Shown here piece after piece: positions 10,877 to 21,201 of a stretch of 24,458 bases of DNA (positions within the stretch are counted from its first letter, which is position 1; the number at the start of each line of letters is the position of its first letter). The notes below the pieces were generated by a model that worked only from the letters and a program-made list of their open reading frames with translations, was not told the DNA's origin and did not search any database. The translations under genes and the position numbers were made by a program. The DNA lies in NCBI GenBank assembly GCA_000226015.1, contig JH154101.1:328161-352618 (forward strand), given 5' to 3'. Source of the DNA: Mnemiopsis leidyi. Its lineage: Eukaryota > Ctenophora > Tentaculata > Lobata > Bolinopsidae.

Positions 10877-13800
10877 TTAGGATTTACTGGAAGGGCCAGC
10901 CAAGGTTGAATGCTGGAGTGCTGAACCCACTGCTGGGCTTTGTGGTCTTACCTTCTGATGAAATGTAATGTTATCGTTCAACCGATCTAAGTCACACTCA
11001 CAACTGTGAGGAAATCTAAATCTAAATCCCGACCATCTTGGTTTTAGTGGGAGGGAGAGTTTTTCCAAGATTCTTAAGTTTTTATGAAAGATTCTAAAGA
11101 TAAACTGCATAAGTTTAAATGCAAGAATCAAAATAAAGACAGAACAATGCCGACCTGAAAAAAGACCAAGATCCTTTCCGAGATATCCGGTGTTGTTTGC
11201 GTTTAGTCGGAGGTTGTGAGAGAGGAAACTGTTGCCGTGGAGTGTGGAACTGTTGGTGCTCATCAACCTCTCGTTGTAGGAACTGTTTGGTTTGACGTAG
11301 GGTTGGCCTGCAGCGCTGTAGGACAACGATCTACTGTAGGGATCTAAGGGGGAAGGAGATTAACAAGACTGTCTATCGATCTCTAGGAAAATTTTTATGG
11401 TTTTGGTACAATTAATCGATTGTATTTACGATTTTAATCCGGCTGAATCCTTGAGCATCGACATCGCCAAACACAAAGGATCCTGATATTTATGGAAAAA
11501 CATGAGCTGTTGGATGACGTATCAAACTTTCTTGTCCATTAGTCGAAAAATAGAGGTACAAACTTACTCGGGAAGCCAGTTGAAAACATAGTCGCCTGCG
11601 AACTCTTGTTGTCCTTCGCCCGAAAATTCTGCCACTTTCTTTTAACCTGGAAGAAAAGTGCATAGTTTAGGGATCGTCACGATTTAAGCACGTCGCAATC
11701 CGACCATGTTCTTGATATCACCTACAAGACTAACACAGCCAAGCCGGAAAATTTTCCCAATATAATTCGTCGGCTTAGACTAAGAAAGTTAGAAAGGTGG
11801 GCATGCAGGTAACGATGAGCAAGAACCTCATTTAGGGTCACAAGTACTCAGGAGTCGCCGCAAGAGAGCAGCTCTAGGAATTAGTGATACTGATCTTTAG
11901 AGTGGCCGGTAGAAGTCAGGCTAGTCTTACCTGGGCCGGAGTCAGATCGAACTGCTTGGCTATTTTGTCTCTCTGTTCCCCGTCCAGGTACCGCCTTTGT
12001 TCATAGATGCTCCTCATTCCTTTGTTCTGAGGGGTGTCATGGTTTTATTTTTCTGAGTGATTTAGGGTGAAAAGCTTAAGTAAAATATGAAAGTTAGCCA
12101 GTTAAGGTATCAACACATCTTGATCTTCATCATATTAATTGGTCGGTATTATCGTTCAATTGCAAGTTGCAGGTATTCTTTCAAACGTTAATCTAAGTTG
12201 AATTGAGAATCACGTACATACAGCAGAAAAAGGGGGTAGGAATAACAACAAAACATATCTGCAGCTAGAAACATGTCACATGCTATGTGATACCTAACCA
12301 ACATACTTAACCACCACACATACCTGCATCTCGGTAAAAGTCGTCCGCTTCCTCTCCTTCTGACCTGCAATATTAAGGCCGTCAGGGTGACGATCAACAT
12401 AATTGCAATGGAGATTGTGATAGTGAAAACAACAATAAATTTTCTGTTTATTGTGTTTTACGTTTGTTTTTAATAGAGTTTTAATGACATATCAATATTC
12501 CGTAATACCGTTATTTGTCAAAATGAGAAAAGTGTTCCCCGAAAGGCCGGATCGTAAATCTTAATCTGATTCCTATTCGCGAATACTGGTAAAAATTAAA
12601 CTTAAGTTCTAAAGGTTATGTAAAACTGATAGGAAATATCACCCAGTATATAACAGTAAATTTTTTCAAGAATCTTCCAGCTTCCCGTATTTACTCAACA
12701 TCACTGTCAAAAACGTCTGTCAAACACAGTCTGCCAAAATTTTAATTTATATACCTAATTGATATTTGTTATTCACTATGATTAGGTTTTGCCGTGTCTG
12801 TAATTATTCTTATCATTAGAGCTAGAGGTACCGGTAACGCTGTTCAAACCCAGGGTGTCCGACCTCCTGCCCCAGAACATCGTGCCCCAGAGCACTTTAA
12901 CCCAGTAATTAAGCCCCAGTGACGTCCTGATCGACAACAGAAAACTTTGTTAGGGTTAGGGTTGGGGTTAGGGTTAGGGTTAGGGTTTGGGTTAGGGTCG
13001 CTGGGGCCAAATATGTGGAAACAAATGTTGTGGGGCACGATGTTGTGGGGCAGGACGACGGGAACCAAACCCAGTGAGCTTTTTGATTTGGATCCACTTG
13101 TCCTGATGCCTTAACCTACAACCACATTGCTCTGAACTTACAACTTTTTGATTGCGAAATATAACACTTCAAGAGTTTTACTAGCAATCTGCACAATGAT
13201 AAAATTTATAATCCTGCAATTTCCAAAAAGGTCCCTAAAGAATAAAATGATTTTTCTCGTACGCGTTACATGCTACATAAGGAGGAACTCAGTCATGATT
13301 TGTCAGTCAATCAGACTACAAAGACTTATCATAATAAGGGCGTTAGAGCTCGCCCGAAACTACAACCCAACCTCCACTCAAAAGCAACGGTCCCTTATAA
13401 ATTCAATTCACCCCATAAGTTAGCCTGCAAATCATTTCAAATCGCTCTAAGTGGATACGTCGCTACTGTCATTGTGTAAACTCTGCAGCTAAAGCAAAGG
13501 AAGATAATATCATTAAGCCTACTCAGATGGATCAGGCGTCTTGTTTTGACTGGAGATACAAGTAGCAGATATTATCTAGTCGAGTCCCACACGTGCCCTC
13601 AGCCGGAGCAGGTAATTGAATAAAGGGGCAGGGATTAGCAGGTACTTAAAAAGGAGATAAACGGACGCCGAACTATTACCTAAGACACTGAATCATGTCA
13701 TTTGCACTTTAGGTCGAGTGAAGTCCGAAAATGGTTCAAACAATTGATAAAACGTGCTGAAGAATTCATCAACCATGAAAAATGAAAAGCCACTGCCAGA

Positions 13801-16800
13801 TAATGCGGTCAAAGCTGACGAGATGGTCGTATCTTTAATTTAATAACAATTTATCAGGAAGGAATCCTGACTAAAATGCGGGGGTCATATTAATATGTTG
13901 TTATCACATCAATTTATCGTATAAAGAATTGGAGGCAGTTTGGCTATTAATGCTTTCAATCGGTCAATATTTTGAGATTTAGCACCATTTTCTCGTCCGT
14001 GGTACGAAATGGGACCCAGTATCTTTAATTCCGACTGTAAAGATCCTAACGCCCTTGTTGGTCGCTCTTCAGGCCGTCTCAGAGAACAGAGTACCTGATT
14101 AACTCACTCCTAAACACACCTGATCTGGTCCGGTCCACGTGAGTGGGTGAGGAGCTCTGGTTGGCCGGATGAGAGAGTTCCCCGCTCGACCCCGTCTCTG
14201 TGTACCTGGGACAGAGATCCGGCCTCACCTGATCATTCGGTCCAATATACTCCACGACAAACCAACTGTCACAATTCAGGCAATTCATTAACTAAGGACG
14301 TTGACGAACTTGATCGTTTGTTTGTTTCCAAGGAAAATACTTCGTTAGCACATTGTTCGTGTTGGCAGGCAGGACTACCTTGCACAAAAATGCTATCTCT
14401 ATTGCTGGCGAGAAATCTCAGGGTAAAGTTGGCCGGTCAAGGTAATCAGGGTGTCCTTCCGGTCAAGCAGAACACGCAGAATTGCCCCTGAGCTTCATTC
14501 CTCCCATCCCCGTAAAATAGACATCACAATTAGCAGCCAGACTGCAGACTCAGGAATTTGGACATATGACGGGGTGTTTACAAGCTCCTCAAATACTCCT
14601 AACCTTTGACGACTGTATGTTTTATCATCATTTTTCAATTACAGCCAGGTGGAAGAGGATTTTCCTCGTTAGTTAGGCAGGACTGGGTGGATCAACTCAT
14701 GAAATACTGGCTTCCTTCCTGCACTCAGTCAAGGGGATCATATCTAAACTGAAGTAGCGTAAAGGAAGCGGAGCTGGAGAAGATTTGTTGACTTCAATGT
14801 AAACACAGTTACCCCTCTTTCTCGGCGTAACAAGGAGAATTACTAACAAAATTTACCGGTCCTATGTAGGGCTCCAAAAGATTTTGATAGGATTACAATT
14901 ACATACTCCCAATCTCGCGGCTGAACGTAAAATACAAATTAGGTTATAAATTGCTTGTACTGAGTAGAAATAATGCCGATATTGACTCAAAGCAAAGGGG
15001 CTACATGACCGTGTCAGAACAGTTTCAATTTCTTTCCGGGGTGGATATAGACTCTAGATCAGTGGCGGCTCTCTTAGCCCTGATAGGGCACTAATCTCTG
15101 CTAGCAATCTTCAGGACCAATTGAAGTTTGCTTTTCAGTTCGATAAGATAATACCATACCAAACAAGGTAGGGTTATAAAGCTTTGCCCCAATTTCCTGT
15201 GGACATTCCTATTTCTCTTAGTGTCCTCCTACAAGAATCGGTCACGCTTAGTTTGGCCCTTACAATTATGGTTAAAACTTGTGTGAGCTGATCCAAATAC
15301 TGATCAAGGATTTCTAGACAAGCATATTGCCTAGCGTCCGACAGCTGTCTTTTTATTATCAGCAAATGATCAGAAATAAAACAAGGCAAATTGCTGTATT
15401 CTTAAATTTTTATGCGCCTAATTACCAATAAGTTTAAGTCTAGACCCACAAATTGTTATTTATTTATTTTGAGTCTATTACTGATATCGAAAGGGGTGAA
15501 CAGAAAATTTCCACGGTTTGGGATTCGTTGTAAAATTTATAAATAGATGAATATAACTCCATTTGCCATAGGGCATATAGACAATCCGGGACGGGATCCT
15601 AAAAAATAGTCGTACTAGCCATCAATATTTTAGTATTAACCCACATAACTGTCTGAACCCAGTGGCAGCAAGCGTCGGACATGTCAGAACTAACTTGGAT
15701 GTACTTTATTATCCCATAATTTTCTAATTTTTAAATCCATAATTGTTGTAAATCGATCAGAGTCGATCGAAATTAATCCGGAAAAAACCTGCGCACCTTC
15801 CTCCCCCCTTACATAGCTCATCGAGCAGGACGGTATATTTTTGTGACAGCTCGGAAACCTAATTGGAAGTTGCCCCTGGTTTTAAAACCAAACGCGTTTC
15901 TGAAGTCACCTCCTCTGCTTGGGGTACAGGGAGATCCTTAATCCGATAATTTAGGCACAAGTACTGCCCAAATTAAATCTGTATCCCAAGAATCATCGTT
16001 ATTGTAGGATTAATAGCCGACTACCGGTACGACACAGTGAGGAAAGTTGCAAATGTCATCAGAAAACGATTACCCGCCCCCTTGATAAGATCGCTTATTC
16101 TATTATGTAACAACGCTACTAAGCATCTTTATATTAAAATTCCTCTTGGGGCAAGTCGATTTTTAATTATAGCAAGGATCTGCTGGTTGTTGGCAGAAAT
16201 CAAGGGTACTGCTAAGCCGGGCCAGGCAATCAAGGGGCAACAAGGAGGCCGAGTCTACAGTTATGTCTCTCCCGGGTCTAGAGGCTTTCCGACGGAGCCG
16301 TCTAAAAAACTTAGTCCCGTGACAAATACGGCGCCTGCATTTTGACAGATTGGAGTGATAAAAAGCAAGATGTCCTGAAGTTGGAGAAAACATTAAGATT
16401 GTTCGGGAAGACCTCTGTGTCTATTTGCGCTAGACAGGATACTAAGTAAGAAGAAATTGCCAGCTCGTATTTAAGTCAATAAACATTAATTATCCGGCAA
16501 AGATGCGGGCGTGATGAACCTAGATTTTTGTGATTTTGCTCGAGCTCTGACTCGATTGAAGTTTTACAATCAGACACAACCTCTCCCTACTCTAAATATT
16601 AAGAGGACAGTGAGTCACAGAATCGCTGGCAAAAAACTCATCTCGAGCAAAGACTAAAATTCCATCGCATCTGTCAGTCAGGTCCACGAGGAGACCACAC
16701 GACATCATATATATATATGCCAAACGTTCATTTTGCGGGTATAAAGTATAAAAAAGTAAAAACAATTTTACGCTCTGTTGACTCTGTTACGATTGTGGTT

Positions 16801-18794
16801 GTGATCTGATGGATAAGTCTTGCCGATGGGAAAGTTTTTATGGAAGAAGCACTTTTAAAAATTATAAACACAAGTTTTTTCGAAAGCTTCTGACCAAAAT
16901 CAACCCGTATCCCTTACATGTCTACAAAATTGCCCTCTATAGCCCTTAAATTTGATAGTTAAAGTCGCATGGATTATGAAGACTACAACGGAATGTCGGA
17001 ATATAAGATCGAAACAAGCCAACAGCATCACTTAAAAATGTAAAAGCAGCATAGTCTATATCTAAATTCGAGGTACAGTCAGACTTGAATTGAAATGGCC
17101 TCAATAAGGCTAGTGGACCTCTATTTTTAACAAAATTGCTAGGTTGGCCATCAATAGTAATACTCGTAATTGAATGTCGTTGAAATGAAGTATTTGCAGT
17201 GATCAATTGCTTTTAGAATTACGGTTTCAGTTTCAATTTAGAATTTCTCACTCGATCTAAATTTGCTTTTCCATTTCATTATTTATTGGTGATCTTAACC
17301 AAAATGACAAAGTATGGGCTATGAAAATTTGTTAACACTTCAAAAAATTCTTTGATACTTGTATAACAATAACTACTTTATCACCAAAATTGCACTTGAT
17401 TTCTAAGCTTTGCTGTGGATCTCCTATAAAAACTTTTCAAAACAGGATGGAAATATTTCAAATACCCCATACGAACATCAATAGATGAGGTGAAATAAAT
17501 TTTTCGGGACGTGATATAGCTCCGATAGTGATTGATTCATTCAAAAATATGCCTTACGAAATTTAGGATCATCACATTGAGACTTCGACAATAACTTCAT
17601 TGCAACGAGAACAAAGAGGTTGAGGCGAAATAAATCTGGTAGTCTATGTTGTGATAGTTGGACTTCGCAGAAAATTGGCCAATAAATTCAGGATAAAATG
17701 CTATACTAATGCTTATTGTAATACTGAGCTTAAAGTTGCACACGATTTGTTGGTTCTGTTTGTCAGCGAGACCAATTGATTTCTCTTAATTCGAATATCT
17801 ATGGTTTACGTTAGAGAACGTTTAATACATTCAAATTAATTTCGTAGTGGCAGCGTTTTTACTAATAGTAATAGCAATTAGCACTGGCGCAGGTGTGAAG
17901 AACTTTAGGCATTAAGAACATGAAATGTCTTTTTTCATGTCTATTGGCTAGAGTTGCAAAGAAAGAAACAAGAAATCTTATCCAAAAATCACCACTGGCA
18001 TAGCAAGCAAAATTAGGAAACTAAAATTATAAATTCTCAAGAATATTGCTTAAATCAAAGAGGTCAACAAATAGTGGTATGGCAACATTCATCGTTAACA
18101 GACTGCACCAACAATCAACAACAAAAACAAGATTGATGTATAACAAAATGCCGGCGAGGTTTGGGGAAATGATCCTTGTACAAAGCTAGAAAACTGCTGT
18201 TAGAAATGTGTGTTACATGAGGCAGTACACTTGAGATAAGGGTAGGCTAGTTAGCAGCTACTAAATAAATTTACAGAAATTTTGGGCATATTTTCCTACA
18301 AAATCGTTAAAGGCTGATAACTTTTCATCGTTCCTATGTCATCTAATTTCAGTCTCAGAGTTTTGTGATTGACTGCTTAGAGGTAAAAAAATTTGCGGGA
18401 AAAGTGTCCTTCTGTTTATACTCAGCCGACAGCAAATACTGCTGAAGGTAGCCGTGCTGTTTGCACAAATAGATTAGGGAATGAAAACCCCAGTATTCGC
18501 ATCGAATAAATCAGATTTTGGAAATTTTAAAACAAGTTTTATAAATCCAGTGTAAAACAAAAACTAACCGAACGTTGAGGAGAGGGAGAGTTGCTGCTGC
18601 TGCTGTCTTTGATTTCCGGCATGACACCCACATCGACATTTCTCTGTGTTAAATCCTCGCATCATGTGTTTTTCAGTTGGGCACCCACAACATCCCCGGC
18701 CGCCCCGAGGTTGGTCTTTAGAGGTTGGTTTGCTCTTGTTTCGACCAAGGAGGTTGTCGATGCTGAAGGCTCCGAGTCCGGATTGGTTTGACAT
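10877..18794 (-). CDS. Divergent homeobox transcription factor, at least 5 exons
   Basis: Exons on the minus strand: 18569-18794, 12324-12364, 11931-12026, 11568-11646 and 11343 leftwards; phases 1, 0, 0 and 1 are consistent. Start ATG is at 18794-18792. N-terminus: FSIDNLLG (10-17), an eh1-type Groucho/TLE-binding motif; a Cys cluster (35-38 and 53-58); a short Gln run (64-68). Homeodomain: residues 78-137, exactly 60 long, with F8, Y25, R31, L40, Q50, N51 and R53 kept. Helix 3 reads VKRKWQNFRAK, so the near-invariant W48 is Lys, F49 is Trp and R52 is Phe. Introns fall at 12/13 and 44/45; the latter position is common in homeobox genes. After the homeodomain the protein is rich in Asn, Ser and Tyr. 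The last exon's frame stays open to TAA at 10879-10877, giving 302 aa if unspliced, but it may instead end near 11167 and splice on. Likely a nuclear DNA-binding repressor; I cannot assign a known family. Confidence 0.8.
11568..12364 (-). other. Homeodomain-coding exons (2-4) of the homeobox gene
   Basis: Exon 2 (12324-12364) encodes the N-terminal arm RKRTTFTEMQ; exon 3 (11931-12026, 32 codons) encodes most of helix 1, helix 2 and the turn; exon 4 (11568-11646) starts with helix 3. Splice sites are strong: TTGCAG/GTATGT, CCTCAG/GTAAGA, TTCCAG/GTAAGT. Joined, they give a 60-residue domain with no gap, so the odd helix 3 residues are not produced by misjoined exons. Confidence 0.88.
12845..13074. 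mobile_element. Non-autonomous inverted-repeat element with telomere-like core
   Basis: The 9-bp direct repeat CAAACCCAG occurs at 12845-12853 and 13066-13074 and brackets a 212-bp insert. Its arms are imperfect inverted repeats of roughly 70-90 nt: the left arm contains CCTGCCCCAGAACATCGTGC and GCCCCAGTGAC, and the reverse complement of the right arm contains CCTGCCCCACAACATCGTGC and GCCCCAGCGAC. The centre is a GTTAGG array. There is no coding capacity. The structure fits a MITE-like DNA transposon; a 9-bp duplication is typical of Mutator-like elements, but one copy cannot settle the family. It sits in the large intron of the homeobox gene. Confidence 0.6.
12949..12996 (+). repeat. Interstitial telomere-type repeat, 8 x GTTAGG
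   Basis: Eight consecutive hexamers; six are exactly GTTAGG (TTAGGG in another register), and the third and seventh carry one change each (GTTGGG, GTTTGG). TTAGGG is the ancestral animal telomere repeat. The array lies precisely between the two inverted arms of the surrounding element, so it probably travels with that element rather than marking a chromosome fusion. Confidence 0.92.
13075..18568. other. Remainder of homeobox intron 1
   Basis: About 5.5 kb without a supportable exon. Contents noted: a 10-bp inverted pair AGATAATATC/GATATTATCT at 13502-13511 and 13568-13577; an (AT)6 tract at 16707-16718; CACGTG boxes at 13590-13595 and 14136-14141. Several open frames of 70-115 codons (for example 14147-14491 plus and 15174-15389 minus) lack family motifs and compatible splice sites. 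Long first introns of developmental regulators often hold enhancers, but nothing in the sequence alone identifies one. Confidence 0.5.
18569..18794 (-). other. Homeobox gene first coding exon: eh1 motif and Cys cluster
   Basis: Seventy-five codons plus one base, ending at donor G|GTTAGT. The exon starts at the only suitable ATG, MSNQSGLG, followed by FSIDNLLG. A basic Gly/Arg stretch precedes GCCGC (34-38), then ...CRCGCH (53-58), which could bind zinc. CAG/CAA codons give QQQQQ near the end. Its phase-1 end matches the start of the homeodomain exon, which supports linking the two across about 6.2 kb. Extra exons in between that keep phase 1 are not excluded. Confidence 0.75.
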
Positions 18795-18924
18795 GTTTGT
18801 AAAAATTTAGCAGTGGTTTGTTGGGGTATCAACGAAAGTGAAGAGTAGGAGTGCGAATTGATCCGGAGAATATCATAAACCTAGTTTAGCGGACCAGTAA
18901 ACGCGTGACATACCGAAGTGTTTA

Positions 18925-19058
18925 CCAATCGCTGATCAGTGCATCTCGCAAAACGCTGCCGTGTCACGTGATCGCCCTCTCCCACTCGCTTGACCAATCG
19001 TGCGGGTTCACGTGTTTTCACCATGGCGACCAATGGCTGGTCGGCGGAACTTCACGTG
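18925..19058 (-). promoter_or_regulatory. Likely homeobox promoter: CCAAT boxes and CACGTG E-boxes
   Basis: CACGTG occurs at 18965-18970, 19009-19014 and 19053-19058, spaced exactly 44 bp each time. CCAAT lies at 18925-18929, 18994-18998 and 19030-19034. The cluster is 130-265 bp upstream of the homeobox ATG on the minus strand and is richer in CpG than its surroundings. CACGTG is the canonical site of bHLH/bHLH-Zip factors (USF, Myc/Max type), and CCAAT that of NF-Y. No TATA box is evident. The palindromic E-boxes could serve either direction. Confidence 0.5.
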
Positions 19059-19100
19059 CGTTTACCGTCAAGGTTGTTCAGCCCCAACAGGTCTGGGTAG

Positions 19101-21096
19101 CAGCAGTCTGATTAGGTTATATGTGGCTAGAAAAAAATTATCAAGAGGCCGGGACAGGGCGATATACTCGGCTGCCTACTTACAGACCGGGCTGATTATC
19201 TTTGTGCTACTTGGAGGGATATCAGAACTTCAGCCTCGGGAAGACAAGCAAATTGTTTGCCCCATCCCAGTACCACTCTTCAAATCAGAGCAGAGCATTT
19301 AATTCACCTTGTTACCGCCTGTAAACGAGTTATAATCACATTCAATGAAAGATCACCGACTAAAGTTCGAGTTATAGTAGTCCCTCGAGGTTTGCTTGCC
19401 TACCGGGCAAGCTGAGTACCGGCTGAAAATTTCACGTTTTCTGCGGCCACCATATACTTGCTCACAAAGGCACAAAAGCATGTCTAATTTTACGTAGTAA
19501 ATCTATATGCTTTACTTAAACGAATTTGTGTTAGGTTTTTGTGATTCCCGGACGATTTTTGCCCGAAATATTAGACTGGAGTAGACGATGAGCGGCGTAG
19601 CCGTAAAACTAAATCTGCATAACTTTCTGATACATTTCACGTGATTCCATTTCTAATAGTATAATCGAGCAGCAGTAATATATATAGATTTATATTATCA
19701 ATATCATAATCTTGCGTATAAAGGTATAATAAGTTGAAGAGAGACCGATCCGACCATCATCGTATGCTTTTTCGCAATTTGTGCGATGACAAAATGGCGT
19801 CCAAGGAGGAAACATCAATTATTATAATCTAATCGAGTATAAGTGATCAATTATTTGTTTATCTGTAGGCTCCAGTAGTTAGCTAGAAAGTATCACTATC
19901 ATTACATTTTCTTTTACGTTTATTTGTTTTTTGATTGATGTTTTCACTGCAGCTTAATTATCCACCCGGCCTCATTTAACTAATGACGACCATGTAACTG
20001 TAACTTAATCAACTTTAAGCATAGTAAATCCGTGTTTTTCAATTCTCCGTGAATAAGGGATCCGACTATTCTTTTTGGAATTAATGGTGGTCTCAAACAT
20101 TGCCATTACACTCGCACAAGAAACTAAGAAACTATAACAGACAAACTTTAACTGATTTCATATTTCTACCAGTCATTGATTTTCATACAATGCTTCGTTT
20201 CAAGGTAAAGTCTGATGCATTTCAACCTTTTTAGTCGACAAAAGTTTTAGTACCCATTTTAGTACCCATTAGATTTTAAATGATCAAGGAAGCCTTACAA
20301 CGGGCCGTACTTATCACTTACTCAGAGCTACCTTTTTAACTGAACGACTGGTGCACTGAAGCTGGAGAATTAAAAGTTTCAAAATCTTGTTCACCTTGTG
20401 TTAATGGACTTAAATATGTGTCATCGCTGAGTAAGGAGGTGCCAGGGACCTTCTTTAATTGAATTCATGCCCGGGGTTAACAAAATGTTGAGAGTAATGT
20501 GTTCCAGATAAACATGCCAGCAATGGTTATCAGGAAATTTCTGAAACATTTTCCCCTTGACGCCCCTCCTTAATATGGAAAAATATACTAGTCTGCTCAG
20601 AGTCAGAGTGATCTTAATCCCTAGAATATATTGGTGATATGTATGTCATCATCTTACTTTAGCTCACTTTATTTGTTAAAAGATACCGGGCAAATGAACT
20701 AAGTTTTAAACCTATCTGTCTTAAATGATGTACTACAAACTCACATCTTCCACTTAGCAAGATATTGATCCTGTATCGGACTGTTCTGTAATGAAGAAGA
20801 CTGACCTAATAGTCAAAACTTTTAAAGATTGAGTTTAGCCGTGACTTGCTAGAAAAATACTGTGACCAGCAATGATTGTCGTCGTTTTCCTAAAAATTTC
20901 AGACGTGGTGCTTTGTGTTGATTAAGTGCTCTGCACTCTTTCTCTTCTTAACTTTGACAGGAAAATAAGGACATAACTATCACCAAGCGTCTAAGCAGCA
21001 AAAAATCTGTTGCTCATTGCATTTCACGTATGATCGGATCTATGTTTTCTGATCTTTATGACTTGACAGTCAACTTACTTTTGTTCAAATCATCAA
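19101..21096. other. Intergenic region without recognisable gene
   Basis: No exon with family motifs was found on either strand. A further CACGTG lies at 19638-19643. ACAAAATGGCG near 19790 offers a good start context, but the frame stops after 12 codons. The sequence is otherwise AT-rich and unstructured. Confidence 0.45.
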
Positions 21097-21201
21097 AATG
21101 TGGGTCAAGTCTTCATGAGCAGTAACCAACAGAACACATCTATGTGGCAATTGCCACATAGATGTGTTCTGTTGGTTACTGCTGAAGACTTGACCCACAT
21201 T
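21097..21201. repeat. Near-perfect 105-bp palindrome
   Basis: Bases 21118-21150 are the exact reverse complement of 21151-21183: 33-bp arms with no spacer, centred on GGCAATTGCC. Beyond them the left arm has three extra bases, and pairing then resumes for 18 bp (AATGTGGGTCAAGTCTTC against GAAGACTTGACCCACATT). Total arms are 54 and 51 nt. No clear target duplication flanks it. It could be a fold-back or MITE-type element, a transcribed hairpin, or an assembly artefact. Confidence 0.95.

Noticed and set aside
12949-12996. TTAGGG array as a chromosome-fusion scar or true telomere
   Set aside because: The array is short, contains two variant units, and sits symmetrically inside an inverted-repeat element with direct flanks, which explains it better.
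14147-14491. Open frame of 114 codons (plus) with a CSCWQAGLPC stretch
   Set aside because: Cys spacing loosely recalls the ends of some transposon proteins, but it is too short, isolated and without other motifs. An overlapping minus frame with a GTGAGG donor gives a 37-nt piece that would break the homeobox reading frame.
15174-15389. Leu-rich 71-codon open frame (minus) inside homeobox intron 1
   Set aside because: Helix-like composition only; no acceptor/donor pair preserving phase 1 was found, and no known domain.
16037-16345. 102-codon open frame (plus)
   Set aside because: No domain or splice signals; overlaps an equally long minus frame, as expected by chance in GC-richer sequence.
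19000-19302. 100-codon open frame (plus) through the promoter region
   Set aside because: Low-quality composition and no motif; the region is better explained as a CpG-richer promoter.
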